Of a stretch of 64,000 bases of DNA, positions 51,400 to 63,479 are shown one piece after another (position 1 is the first letter of the stretch; each line of letters begins with the position of its first letter). The DNA is from Diadophis punctatus similis (lineage: Eukaryota > Chordata > Lepidosauria > Squamata > Dipsadidae). The notes below the pieces were generated by a model, which was given only the letters and a program-made list of their open reading frames with translations, ran no database searches and was not told the origin of the DNA. The stretch spans positions 23,624,001 through 23,688,000 of the forward strand of contig JALIGW010000005.1 of assembly GCA_023053685.1 (NCBI GenBank), in the 5' to 3' direction. Both the position numbers and the translations under genes were made by a program.

Positions 51400-53109
51400 T
51401 GTGTTTTATGATGGTGAGAGAAAAGAGAATATAATAAATCTGGAAAAGTACACTGAGCTTATATGCCATGCAGTTGATGAACACTTGCAATGAAGATATA
51501 CACTAAGAATGAAATAGCTTCAATATGTCTCTGTTGAAGTCATCTAGATTGTTGTTAGCGGATCGGAAAGCAAGAACCAATAAAATGGTGATGCAAAAAT
51601 AGTTGCAAATTACATGACAGTAAGTGGTAATAATGAAAGAAATTGAGTTTTGGGGGAAATTATGCAACATTAAGTGGCGATAAGAAAGTACAGAAAAAGT
51701 TATTTTCCAATTGGGGACAAGAATGAATGAGAATGATGTCTAATGAATATCTGCTTAGAAAAATGGCAAGAAACACATGGCAAGAAACAAATATATATTT
51801 TACAAAATCTAACTTGATTGTTTATGACAAAAGATTTAAAAATAGACATTGATTAGATTCAGAATCTCTATAAATTGATTTTAGATACTATCAGAGTTGA
51901 AACAATGCATGTGGAAAATATGGAAAGAAACTACACTGAATGTAAAATTACTCTAGGAAAAGTCATATAAATCCATTATGACCTAGAAAATATATTACTC
52001 TCACAAAAGAATGATTGGAAATAGATATAAGGAAATTGCTTGGAACAAAGTGAAAATGTTACAGACTGCCACAAAATATAGAGGTGTGCTAATGTGAAAT
52101 TTGAAAAGGATTTCTGGTGAAATCCTGAAGTGGAGTAGGTTGTATATAATCATTGCTAGAAAACATGAGAGTAAAATATTACATAGTGTATCCAGAGGAA
52201 AGTTTGTTGAAGAGAATAGTCAAAGAGAGCAAGGTATGGAGGCAGAATAAATGCCCAGCACTATTTTGATGTAAATACAGCATTGCTTTGAAGTGGATGA
52301 AGAAAATTAAAAAAAATGAAAAGAATTAAAAATAAAAGTGATGAAGTTAAGATTGAAATTGAAGGAAGGGAATGCTGTAAAAAATATTTTAGCTACTATA
52401 TAGGAATGCTAGTGATATACTAAACAGTAGAATTGAAATGAATAAATATTAGTATCCAAGAAAAAATGATGAGATACTGTGGAAATGAAGTTTTTAAAAA
52501 TGATGACATTGGTGGAGAAAGACTGCAGAAGGAACATTAGAAATATGTAAAGACAGTATTGATGTCTGATGACTGGAAGAATGCTATTATTCTCCTATAC
52601 AAAGGGGAAGGAAGGAAGAGTGAGCATATAAACTTCAGGGGAATCCTTTTCTTCAGTGTCCCTGGGAAGGTAGTTTGGCAAAATTTTGATTGAATGAAAA
52701 TGAGTACAATTTGGGAGCACAGCATTTTTGCCAGGTAGCAATCTGCAAATTACAATAAAGTGAATAGATATTACCATACATGAATTGTTTTACATAAATA
52801 TGGAGCTATTTGTTGAATAGATAAAGGCATATATTATGGAAATAAGCTACATGTGAAATAAATAGAATGCATAGTGAATGGTTTAGCACTGAACAGGAAG
52901 AAAGACAATGCTATATGATTTCCCCTTAGTTAATTAATTTATAAACACATTAGGAATGTTTGTGATATTAAAGATGTATTGCTTTGAGACATCAATACAG
53001 AAGTATTTTCTGTATTGCATGTATTTCTGTAAAGAAGTAGACAATTAAAATTGTATTGGTGGATACAGCAGATAGATAAGATAGATAGATGATAGATAGA
53101 TAGATGGAT

Positions 53110-53185
<76 letters not shown>

Positions 53186-53600
53186 CCGGTAGATAGATAT
53201 AGATAGATATAGATATAGATATAAATGAATAAATATATATCTCAATGAATAAATCTCATAATTTATCAAAGATCAAGGTAGTTGCATCTTACAGAAAATT
53301 ATTGCAATAGAGCTATTAAAATGTGTGTGTGGTAAAACAAGAACAGATATATTAAGAATATATGGGTATTGAATGAATATGGATTTAAATACAAAAGTGA
53401 ATGACAATGAAATATAAACAATATACTTTATAAAATTTGGTCATGTATAGTGAATGAATGAAGTTTGACCTGCAGAAAAATATATATGAAGGAAGAGTAA
53501 ATTAATCAAAAAGAAGGCCAAGAGATTCCTGATGAGTTGATGAGATCCTCAAATGACAGAAGTTAAAATTGTAAAGAGAAAAGAAAATTTTGCAGCAGTG
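51400..53600 (+). mobile_element. Degraded non-LTR retrotransposon (reverse transcriptase remnant)
   Basis: At 52558-52640 the + strand reads DWKNAIILLYKGEG and INFRGI, the conserved LYKGKG/NYRGI region of a reverse transcriptase, followed by a VPGK-like stretch. Frameshifts and stops are frequent. The outer limits are guesses from base composition (A-rich coding strand). RTE-like is the best guess. Confidence 0.45.
53071..53223 (+). repeat. (GATA)n array, ~150 bp
   Basis: GATA units are interrupted by GATG and an ACCGGT variant and trail into GATATA. This is the Bkm-type motif that is abundant in snakes. Confidence 0.95.
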
Positions 53601-54683
53601 TTATAGCTGTGGTGGAACTTAGGCTCATTTGCAGGAATATAAAATTATATATGAGGTGATATTGTTAATGGTGCTGAGATAACCCAGTTTAGCTATGTTT
53701 CTTTTATTTTATTTATCTCAATCCCATAATTCCTGTAGCTCAATTTTTTTACTTACTCTTTATGCTCTAAATAACAGTCTTTACTGCAAAAGGGAATAGT
53801 ATCTTGTGAATGGATATGTGTAGCGGCAAATTATAACATACTCAGCCAGCAGTATTCTATTACTGTGTGATTATTTTGAATTTTTAATTCAGCTTTTTTC
53901 TTTCTTTTCTGTTTACCTGAAAACTCTGGTTATATTAGAAGTAATTCCTCACAGTCCTTGCCACAGATACTATTACATAGTATTGGTTACCGTAATTAGT
54001 TCACATTTTCAAGCTAATAAAAACAAAGAATATAGATACAAAAGAGTAAAATACTAAAAGCAAACTAAAGCTAAATTAAAAAAATGTAAGGAAGAAGTTT
54101 TGGTAGCATATTTTCTCTATGTAGTGTTCCTAACCACTATGACATACATTTTGAAAAAGCTTTTCCATGGCAACTATAGTATATTGTGAGAGCCTATTAA
54201 ATGTTCTTTAAGATTTCAACCAAAAAAGTTTAGAGCATCTGACTGCCAGTTTTCTAGGGACTTCTTTAACTTGGTGTTTTCTCTTTGTAAAAGTAAAAAA
54301 TATTATCTTGCCTTATTCACAGAATGTCCCATGGCCTCCAGTAGGAATATGAAGTAATTGGGCAAGAAGAAATCACAGCAGGGAATTATAAAGCAATCTA
54401 GGATAATGTATTTTTCTAAACAGAGTTATTTTATAAGTTATTATGTTTTATTCACTATGAAAAATACACTAAAAAATTATGAAGTTGATTTTAAGTATGA
54501 CATTGGGTTTGTGGAAAAATTGACCTCTAGATGAGGTCAAAAGCTTTGAAATAGAAAATGAAGTACAAAAGGTCTGCCAGTTTGCTTATTTAACATGGAC
54601 CATAACTGATCTATAAAAGATTGCTACAGAACTAAACGCTAATAGAACCCACATTTCATATAAATGTTTTCCAATATCTAGAC

Positions 54684-55194
54684 CCATGATGGCGAACCTA
54701 TGGCACACGTGCCACAAGTGACGCATGGAACCATATCGGAAGGCACGCAAGCTCGGGTCTGACACTCATGTTCACGCCGGCCAGCTGATTTTCGGGCCTA
54801 CAGGGAGTCAGGAAACAGGCTGTTTCCAGCCTCCAGAGGGGGTGGGGAAGGCCCATTTTTTGCTCTCCCCAAGCTCCAGAGCCTTTCTAGGAGCCTGGGG
54901 AGGGCAAAAACGACCTCCCCCCCGGAGGAGGCCAGAAATGACCCGTTTCCCAACTTGAAATGGGCCATTTCTGGCCGGTGGGGGTGGGGAAGGGCGTTTT
55001 TGTCCTCCCAAGGCTCCTAGAAAGGCTCTGAAGCCTGGGGAGAGCAAAAAATGGGCGTGCCATTGTGTGCCGGGAGAGGGGGGTCATGTGCGCATGCGCG
55101 GGGGGCCATGGAATTATGGATGTGGGCACGTGCATGCACAACCCCGCACTCCTCCCCTTTTGGCATGCGAACCAAAAAAGGTTCGCCATCACTG
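54684..55194. mobile_element. hAT transposon, 511 bp, GC-rich interior
   Basis: The left end is ATGATGGCGAACCTATGGCA and the right end GGTTCGCCATCACTG. The flanks ATCTAGAC and ATCTAGAG match at 7 of 8 bases. The interior contains inverted copies of a 'cctttctaggagcctgggga' stretch. Confidence 0.82.
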
Positions 55195-55218
55195 ATCTAG
55201 AGTATATACATACAATTG

Positions 55219-55591
55219 CAGGTAGTCCTCGACTTACGACCATAATTGAGCACAACATTTCTGTTGCTAAGCAAGATATTTGTTAAGTGAATTTTGCCCC
55301 ATTTTACAACTTTTCTTGCCAGAATTAAGTGTATCAGGGCAGTTGTTAAATAACAGTGAAGTAAATCTGGCTTCCCCATTGACTTTGCTTGTCAGAGTTT
55401 CGAAAAAGGTGATCACATGATCCTGGGACACTGCAACACTAAATATGAGTCAGTTGCCAAGCATCTGAATTTTGATCACGTGACCATGGGGATGCTGCAA
55501 TGGTCGTAAGTGTGAAAAATGGTCATAAGTAACTTCAGTGCTGTTGTAACTTCGGTCACTAAATGAACTGTTGTAAATTGAAGTCTAGCTG
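55219..55591. mobile_element. Copy of the GGTAGTCC foldback family
   Basis: The left end is CAGGTAGTCCTCGACTTACG, the best-preserved terminus in the window. The right end, AAGTCTAGCTG, is decayed. TA follows at 55592-55593. Confidence 0.72.
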
Positions 55592-56305
55592 TATTTGAGC
55601 TGATGAATGAGCATATGAACATTGGTCATCCCTTCCCACCTTTTCACTTCCACTCATTCCTTTGCGGTAGAAATCCTAATCATCAGCTTTCTCCTAAATG
55701 GACACTGTGAGAAAGTACCACTCAACCATGTATTTTCAGTGTCAGCAACTTCTAAAAAACATTTTATAGCTCATGTTGTTTATTGTATTTGTTTATTAAG
55801 AAAACGTATATAGCCTCCAACTCTCTCCGTGACTCCAAACGGCTTATTATTGTTTAGGTTTTGATGAAAACTTGTGACAGGAACATGTGATGCAACAATT
55901 AGATCAGTTTCACCAATAAATTAAATCATGCAATTCAATTATCACATAATATATTTGCCTGAGAAGTCACATTCAGAGACCTGACCATTCTCTTGCGGAG
56001 TTGACATCGCTCCATACTAATGAAGGAGAATATTCTCCCTGGAGTCTATTCACGCCCGCCTCAAAACAATTCCTTCACCTTTATTTAATTCTTGGCCTGA
56101 CGATTTCCCTGCATCAACTTGAGCTCCCTAGATGTCCGCTGGAAGCTCTTTAAAAGAGAAACTACCTCAAGCAGAAAAGTAAAGAGACGCAGAAGCGATT
56201 TCCAGCCTTTTCAATGGTCGGGAAAGCCATTCGGAGCGCTGGACGCAACAGAAGGAAGGGGGGGAGGTCCCTCAGCGTGACGCAGAAGCAAGGAACTTGA
56301 CAACG

Positions 56306-56319
56306 GTAGCCGTGGCAAC
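56306..56319 (+). promoter_or_regulatory. X-box (RFX site) upstream of TEX36
   Basis: GTAGCC-GT-GGCAAC fits the consensus GTNRCC-N(0-3)-RGYAAC at every fixed position. It lies 145 bp before the TEX36 ATG, a typical distance for ciliary and sperm-axoneme genes driven by RFX factors. Confidence 0.65.
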
Positions 56320-56464
56320 CAGAAGTGCCTCCTGCACCTTTTGCTCTTCTTTTTCTTTCTTTCTCCTCCTCGGAGGAGGCGACTCTTCCTTCTGGCTCCC
56401 TGGCGAAATTAACCCCCACACGCGAGGAGTCCTTATCAGAGCGCTCAGCCTCAGCTTCCTCACC

Positions 56465-56515
56465 ATGCCGAAAGGGAGGCGGGCCAATCCAAGCACCACC
56501 CGGGACGGTATCTGG
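56465..56515 (+). CDS. TEX36: TEX36 coding exon 1
   Basis: Seventeen codons from ATG to donor GTAAGG. The start is fixed by the MPKGRR match to human MAKGRR and by the CpG-rich setting. Confidence 0.85.
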
Positions 56516-59500
56516 GTAAGGAAGGTGGCAACGGTCAGGCCAGAGTCCCGCTCACTTGGTCGATTTGGCACGTGGAGGCAAGGAAGAGCCCTAGCCTGAA
56601 GGAGAGACGGTCCGCGAAAAAAAAAAAGGCGTAATAGCCCCCGATCTAAGAGTACCAAATGTTGCTTCGTCCAAGGAAAGATCTTGTGTTTCGCCCTTCG
56701 TTTCTTTTTAATCCCGGCCTCTGTGGTGTCTCTTGCACGAAAGCACTAAAAGAGAGATTCCTGTCTCTTGCACGAAAGCACTAAAAGCATTCCCTCTTAG
56801 CGAAGTATTGCCGTGTATCTCCTTGCGTGATTTAAGGAAAATCATTTCAAACCTTATAAAACAGAATTATAATTCGCACAGCACATGCCTGGGTTGAATA
56901 GATTAAAAGATTAAAATTAATATGGAAATTATCTTCTTGAGTGTGACTAAGAGCTTGTGCGGTATAAAAAGTTATAATATCTTGGAGGAAGTGACCCTTT
57001 TGTTCATCCTAGCTTTGTCACACCAGATTTGTAAGAGAAGAAGAGCAATCTATAGTAAATGTTGCTCTGACTGCTTGGAGGAAAGGAGGCAGAAAAATAA
57101 GGAATAATTTGAAATATATTGAGTATAACACTTGCAGTCTAACATCGAGTACACAAATATTTATCTGCCCTAGTATTACTGATGTCTGTGCAAAATGTTA
57201 CTAGTTAACAGCATCCCCCTCCAAAAATGGTTTCTTCAACAATTCTTCATTTTTATTTGAAGAAAGTATAATTGTGATATAGAAGCATTTTATATAATAG
57301 TAATGCTTTTCTTTGTATACAATTTAGCATTTCCCTCCTCCATCCTTTTCCACCCTCCAATTTATTTATTCCCTTCTTCATGCAATCTTACTTAATTTGC
57401 CCCCCCCCCCCCTTCCACTCTTTTTCTCCTTTTGGCAAGAGAATGGCTCATTACCTTGGTCTCTAATGGAAGTTATGATACAATAGAAGCAGTAACTGTT
57501 ATTGTTATGAAATGCCAAATTACTCTTGTGCTTTAATAAAGAATAGACAGTGTTAATATAGATTATTTGTTTCATATTGAATGTAGAGAGCTATTGTTCT
57601 ACATCATGCAAAGTAAAACTTATTTATGAAAGCTTTTGTTGAAAATATGTACAATGCAATCATGCTGGAGATATACTTTATTATGTTTCCTTTTCACTTT
57701 TAATTTGGCCTTAATAGCAACCCTCCTTGTCAAATATGCTTGCCTTTTATTCTTATGAATTGTCTTTTTTATTCCTATGATAATACTTAATTGGTTATGT
57801 ACTGCACTAAGGGATAACTTGTTCAACATTATTTCATTGAGTAAAATTGGCTGAATTTACACATTTATACATTGTTTTTTGTTCTTTGCTGTTCTCACAG
57901 TTCTCTTTGAGAATCTCATCAAATCTGCCTTTCCACATCTTTATGAATCTTCCATTTCATTCTCTTTGTTCATCTATTTGTTTTGCAATCCTCATTTATT
58001 CTCTCTGTATGACCAAACTGCTTTAATGTACTTCCTTCAATCACTTTTGTATTTAATCCACATTCATTCAGCACCCATTCATTCTCAAGCCTCTTCTTGT
58101 TTTATCCTGCACACTTAATTACCATATCCCCACTATATTTTTATGTTTCTTCGGACACATATTTTTTATGTTTCTTCTGCCCCACTCAACTTCTAGAGAA
58201 CATTCCCACAAAGTGGCTAGATGCACACAAAGCCGTTTTGTTTCTTTCGACTTTCATTTCTTATGAGTTAACGGTTATTACCTACTACCTTTCTACCAGT
58301 TTTACGCATATTAATGTCTCAGTCAATATTTGATGCCAGTTATGCCTTCCAGCTTCTACTGTTCAGTTCCATTGCTAGGTAACTAGATCCTCAGTTGCTC
58401 TGAACTCTTGCAATTAAACAACAGATTGGTGTATAACACGTCTTCCCTCTTCTGTAACTAACTCATGAATGAAGCTGCTGACCTGGCATGTATAATTGAA
58501 TGCCTTTGTGCATAAGGTCTGGCTATCTGAAGGAATTGTCTCTCTCCTGTTTCTGCCCTGTAAGATCTAACAGAGAAGGTGTGTTTCATATCCTATCCCT
58601 TAAATAATGTCATTTTGAAGGGACCCGAGAAGTGCACCGTCTCTGTGACAGCACCTCTTTTTTGGATTAGTATTCCCCCAGAGGTTTAGATTCCCTTCAA
58701 GCCTTAGGTGCTTTTTTATTTAGTTTATTTATTTATTTTTGTGAGATTTATATACTGCCTCACAGTGCAAGCACTCTCTAAGCGGTTTACACCAGTAAGC
58801 AATATATATTTATATTGCCCCCAACAATCTGGGTTCTAATTTTACCTACCTCGGAAGGATGGAAGGCTGAGTCAACCTTGAGCTGGTGAGATTTGAACTG
58901 CTGACCTGGGGATCACAGTCAGCTAAAGTGACTTGCAGTACTGCCTCTAACCACTGCGCCACCTCGGCTCATTTTATTTTTTAAAAACAGATTTTCTCCT
59001 GCAAACTGAGGGGGAGGTTGCCCATTTGGCATGTAGTGTGTTTCAATTATGGCATGTCTGTTTAGTCCTTTATCTACATTATACTTCTTATTTTGTTTGT
59101 AGGTATTGTAACTTTTTAATTTGTACATTGAATCGATATTGAGTTGGGCAGCTTTATAAATCTAAATTATAATATGTATTTTCTATTTTCCATTTTTAAG
59201 ACACTCAATATTAACATAATACAGAAATTCATGTGGAGTCCTTGATCCTCTTCAGAGCTCGTGTTTGCTTGCAGATGTTTCATTAACCTAATAGTTAACA
59301 TCCTCAATTCTAGTGAGTGTGAGGTTTGCTGCCTATTTACAGTAGCTTGCGCTGCTAGTGTTGGTGGAGGTGTGCTTTTCTCCTTAGTAGTTCTTTGATC
59401 AGGCTATTGCTTTTTGCTTGATTGCTTTTCTGGGATTAATCTGTGCTTGTCTGGCTGTTAGTTACTGTAGAATAAATTTTCTGTCTTTTTGTTTCATTCT

Positions 59501-60012
59501 TATTTTATTGTCTCTTTTTAATGGTGTTCTATGGTTGACTTTGTCCATGTGTTGTGAGATTAAGAAGTTTTGATCATGTCATCTGACTAGTTGTTGTTCA
59601 TTGATGATCTGCTGGTCTTCAGCCTGTATGTCCTACATAGTGGCAGTTACAGTTCTTACTCTGTTGTAGATGACCCCTCCCCGTGTCCTTTGTGCTTCCC
59701 CTCCATATCCTCCCTATCTTTTAATTGTACTTTTTAATTTATTGTTATATCATTTTAATGTCTACTGGCTTTAACGTTTGTACCTCGCCGAGAGTCGGGG
59801 TGAGCTGAGCTCCCATCCTTTGCTCCAGCTCATGTCCTATTGAAAGGAGTCCCCAATTAGGCTTCATCCAGACAACAATGATGTTACCAGCTAATCCTTT
59901 CAACCTGGAAGCGCTTTGGTGCTTCCAACATGAATTTGATATGACCTGCCCAGATGAGATGGGTGGCACATAACTCAAATAAATAAACAAAATAGTTTTG
60001 TTCAAATCCAAG

Positions 60013-60060
<48 letters not shown>

Positions 60061-60397
60061 TATTGACATTTTTATATATCATGTAACTTGGAAAATAGAA
60101 ATTATTTATGTTATGTTTTTATAAAATGAAAATAGAATGAGAATTTGCTTCTATATAGGGCCTCTAGGTGTTGCTGTAATGCAAACAATAAAATACAGAC
60201 TATAGAATCTCATGTTCATTTTTTAAGTATTGAATTGTATAAATTATTTTGTTTGTGTTTTGCAGTTCAAAGAGGGTGAAAGCCTGCAAATATATCCAGA
60301 ATCTCTTACAGCTACAATGCAAAAGCAGATATTTAATATAGATGCCAATTGTCAAACTGGAAAAAATGTGCCACTGATGTACAAAGAACGTGAGAAA
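56465..60397 (+). CDS. TEX36: Testis expressed 36, N-terminal part (coding exons 1-2; rest beyond window)
   Basis: The human gene is testis-expressed and its molecular role is not known. Exon 1 (56465-56515) encodes MPKGRRANP and a DGIW ending; human begins MAKGRRFNP and ends DGRW. Exon 2 (60266-60397) continues in phase with F, then PESLTATMQK and VPLMYKEREK; human has PESITSAT and LPPIYKVREK. Only 61 of an expected ~190 residues are present. The rest was not found before 64000 and probably lies to the right. The position next to EDRF1 and the divergent direction match human. ATG context is CACC-ATG-C, favourable at -3. Confidence 0.85.
56727..56787. repeat. Tandem duplication, 35-bp period
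   Basis: 'tgtctcttgcacgaaagcac' followed by 'taaaag' occurs at 56727 and again at 56762, without mismatch over 26 bases. Confidence 0.88.
58712..58975 (-). repeat. tRNA-derived SINE with TTTA tail
   Basis: On the - strand it begins 'gagccgaggtggcgcagtgg', includes 'ggttgactcagccttccatc', and ends in a (TAAA)n tail. It is the same class as 32845-33072, with a different 3' end. Confidence 0.68.
59221..59990 (-). mobile_element. Retroelement remnants, possibly Penelope-like, with a LINE tail
   Basis: 'gcttgcagatgtttcattaa' with 'tagttaacatcctcaattct' reads on - as a VNETSASKHEL-like peptide found in a widespread vertebrate repeat. The part after about 59700 looks like a different LINE 3' end ('gggtggcacataactcaaat'). 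Limits are approximate. Confidence 0.4.
60015..60054. repeat. (GT)n microsatellite, 20 units
   Basis: An uninterrupted GT array in TEX36 intron 1. Confidence 0.97.
60266..60397 (+). CDS. TEX36: TEX36 coding exon 2
   Basis: Forty-four codons between TTTGCAG and GTAAGT, phase 0 at both ends. The open frame of ORF 60230-60457 extends past both splice sites and is not coding there. Confidence 0.85.
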
Positions 60398-60523
60398 GTA
60401 AGTATTTTTCCAATTTTTACGATACTCCAGCTTACTACAAATCTAAGATTGTTTTAAATTTTTATATTTCTCAATTTTAATTTGTAGCTAAGTTAGTACT
60501 GTTATAGTAATAGACCAGAGTGT

Positions 60524-60631
<108 letters not shown>

Positions 60632-61009
60632 CAGACTTCTCAGCAGTTTTATTTGTTAGTTATGTAGTTTTAATCACATGCCATCACACAAATATTTATC
60701 GTGGGGGAAGGCACTGAGGTACAGCGCAATTGATAACCCTTGTATTAAAAGTATACCGTAATTCTTTTTAGCTGCTAAAATAGCACTTGCCAGTAAAATG
60801 TAGTGAAATTGTGTTTCTCTCAATCCTACATTCCTGTTTATTCAGAACTTTCACTTCATGACCTAAAGTCATTTGCCTATGCCTTTTGACAAATACAGTA
60901 AATTAAAATAAAGCTACCATAATATGGCTTCTTTTATAATATACCTTAGTGATATTAATAAATATTAAATTTACTCGTTAGAAGAATACAAATTAAAGTC
61001 CTTTTCTCC

Positions 61010-61057
61010 ATATAAACTGCCCTTATACTCTATGAAAGTGTAAGGGCAGTTTATATA
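61010..61057. repeat. Near-perfect 19-bp-arm hairpin
   Basis: ATATAAACTGCCCTTATAC and GTGTAAGGGCAGTTTATAT are inverted with one mismatch and a 10-base loop. The origin is unknown. Confidence 0.8.
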
Positions 61058-62639
61058 GACATGATATATTTGCTAAGCAAACATGTCTGTCTTTTCCCAA
61101 ATGTATGGTCTATAGATAAATATGGTCTGGCTTGATCACTGACATGTGCTGCAGCACTTTTTGATATGAACAGTACAAATTCCTTTATGTTTGCTTCAAC
61201 TTCTCTAAGGAGCCAGAAATTCCAGGTTCAGAACACTTAATCAAGTTCAGTTTGGGATGAGGTCACCACAGGCTTAACTCTAATCCCTTCATAAAATAAA
61301 AAAATAAAAAAAGAGGGAGAAGCAAAGACACAAAAATGCTTCAGGCTCTTGATAAAATTGTTTATTATATTTTAGATAGTGTACAAATCCATCCTGAAGA
61401 GCTTTTGTTTCTTTAAAACTTTTTATACAACACAGCTTCTAACAGAAACTGATATGGAATTTATAGGAGGAATTTTGAAATTAGCCCTTGAGGAAGGATT
61501 TGTATCTGAAATGTGCTAGATAGTAATGAAATAATTTTATAGCACCTGGATTTGGTTGTTGTTCTTATAGAGCCCTAAAGCTTTAGCTTAGCTGTCTATT
61601 CTAATCAAAAATGGCAGTTTGTTCTGCTTTCTATTTATACCCAAAGCAGAAAAAGATTATTTTTATATGGAGTGATAGAGTATGTATGTATTTATTTCAA
61701 AATATGGCACCTACTTATTTGCTTTTTAATACTGGCATATCTGATAATAAATAGCATGTTGATCAATATGCTTGGTCACTCTTTTTTAACTCCTCCTGCC
61801 TCCAGGTGTAGATAACAACCTTAGATACCTCTGTGCATAATTGGTTTGTACACAGAAACCAGGAATTAACTAATAATTAACTAACCATGGATGGAGCAAT
61901 AAATATTAGCCGTACTTCCTGGCAGGCATTGTTGTATAAAAATGACCAAGTGGCATGTATCAGAACTCTGCTTATTCCCACTAGTTGCTCTAAGTTCCTT
62001 TTCATTTATGTACGCATGCCATTTTTAGCTGCTCTTCAGCCTAAGCCCTCACAGTAGCTTTCAGAATTGAAAAAAGAAAATAGAACAATGTCTAACAGAC
62101 ACAATTGCAAATCAGATATTTCAATAGACTAATATAAAAAAGACCATAAAGTAACATATAGGTTGATATAACATACCCTATAAATGTCTATTTAAGACAA
62201 GTAAAGCCTTTCATTTTACATGGCTTAATCCCAAAAAGGAACAATAGATTTGCAGTATAAACTATTTGGTTAGGTTTGGTTAAATAACAAATTTGTTACT
62301 TCATGCCAAAAAGAAAAGAAAAAGAATGGCAGGCAAAATTCCTTGGAACAAAAATTGTAGAGGCAGGGTGCCATTACTGAAAAGGTTTTATCTCCAATCA
62401 CTTACTCAATGTTCACACAACATGGTAATCCAAAAGTGGAGAAACTACATTGTGATTTAATTCACTGTATGAATCCAGCCATTATGTTTTATAAAACCAT
62501 GGATTTTAGCTTAATGGTGTGAACTTATTCAAAGTCAGTTATGGTTAAGTAACCAATGACTCAGTGCAGTGTATGAACTTTGCTTGGTTTACAAATTATA
62601 TTAAGTTACTTTTTTTTCAGTTTATCCAACCCTGTAGGC

Positions 62640-63094
62640 CAGTGGTTCCCAACCTTTCTAATGCCGCGACCCCTTAATATAGTTCCTCGTGTTGTGGTGA
62701 CCCCCAACCATAAAATTATTTTTGTTGCTACTTCATAACTGTAATTTTGCTACTGTTATGAATCGTAATGTAAATATCTAATATGCAGGATGTATTTTCA
62801 TTGTTACAAATTGAACATAATTAAAGCATAGCGATTAATCACAAAAACTATGTCATTATGCCAGATGAGAAATTCTCGGGCCAGTCTTTGCAAGAGCACA
62901 AGGAATATCATCTTCCACAACAAATGCCTCTCACCGAATGGCACCTCTCATGACCAATCGGAGGGCTCGGGCGAGTTAAGCCGATATGGCCAGGCTTGTG
63001 GCAGTGGGGGGGGAGCTGAGGATGCCGGGGCGACCCCTGGGAAATGGTCGTTCGACCCCCAAAGGGGTCCCGACCCCCGGGTTGGGAACCACTG
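62640..63094. mobile_element. 455-bp hAT transposon, perfect 8-bp target duplication
   Basis: CTGTAGGC flanks both sides (62632-62639, 63095-63102). The ends are CAGTGGTTCCCAACC and GGTTGGGAACCACTG, exact inverted repeats. The left third carries 'gttcctcgtgttgtggtgac', 'ccataaaattatttttgttg' and 'aactgtaattttgctactgt', wording I know from rodent URR1/SPIN-like hAT elements. No transposase frame is present. Confidence 0.92.
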
Positions 63095-63479
63095 CTGTAG
63101 GCCATAACTAAGTAAACTATATTATGGGATGCATAATGTCTCACTTTAATTATTGTAATCAACAGTTGCATTTTTTGGAAAGGAAAGAATGACATGTTAA
63201 GAAATCTATTTAACTACAGTTTTGATCAATATAATGTCTTATAATACGTTTTCATGGAGAAGGGTTTTTTTGTGGGAATGAGACATTTTAAATCTAATAT
63301 CTGAGTGTTTTTGTAATCTGGTAGGTGTTTTGCTTGTAGTAATTGCAAGCACGCTTTATACATATTAAGTAATAAAGCAAAAGGTAGGCAATTTTTGTGA
63401 AAATCGTTTGGTTTACCCTTTACTGGTTTATCAAATCTATTATGAATGGTCTTTTATTGCTGCAACATATATTTATTTC

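Larger units (their letters stand above)
48319..56180. other. EDRF1-TEX36 intergenic region (divergent genes)
   Basis: Left to right: unique AT-rich DNA to 49789; a TA-flanked DNA transposon with a nested MITE (49790-50743); a degraded LINE (about 51400-53600) with a GATA array; unique DNA; a hAT element (54684-55194); and a foldback element (55219-55591). No protein-coding or RNA gene was recognised. Confidence 0.6.
56180..56710 (+). promoter_or_regulatory. TEX36 CpG-rich promoter region
   Basis: The CpG density and GC content rise sharply around coding exon 1. An RFX-type X-box lies upstream of the ATG. ORFs on both strands here (for example 56272-56658 on -) are by-products of the GC-rich composition. 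Confidence 0.65.
56516..60265. other. TEX36 intron 1 (3.75 kb)
   Basis: The intron contains a 35-bp tandem duplication near its start, a SINE (58712-58975), retroelement remnants (59221-59990) and a GT array. The rest is AT-rich unique DNA. Confidence 0.6.

Noticed and set aside
53071..53223. CRISPR-like array
   Set aside because: Continuous 4-bp tandem repeats without spacers; eukaryotic genome.
53045..53269. - strand ORF with YLSIYLSIY repeats
   Set aside because: Translation of the GATA array.
56272..56658. 128-aa - strand ORF over the TEX36 promoter
   Set aside because: A GC-rich by-product opposite TEX36 exon 1; no homology.
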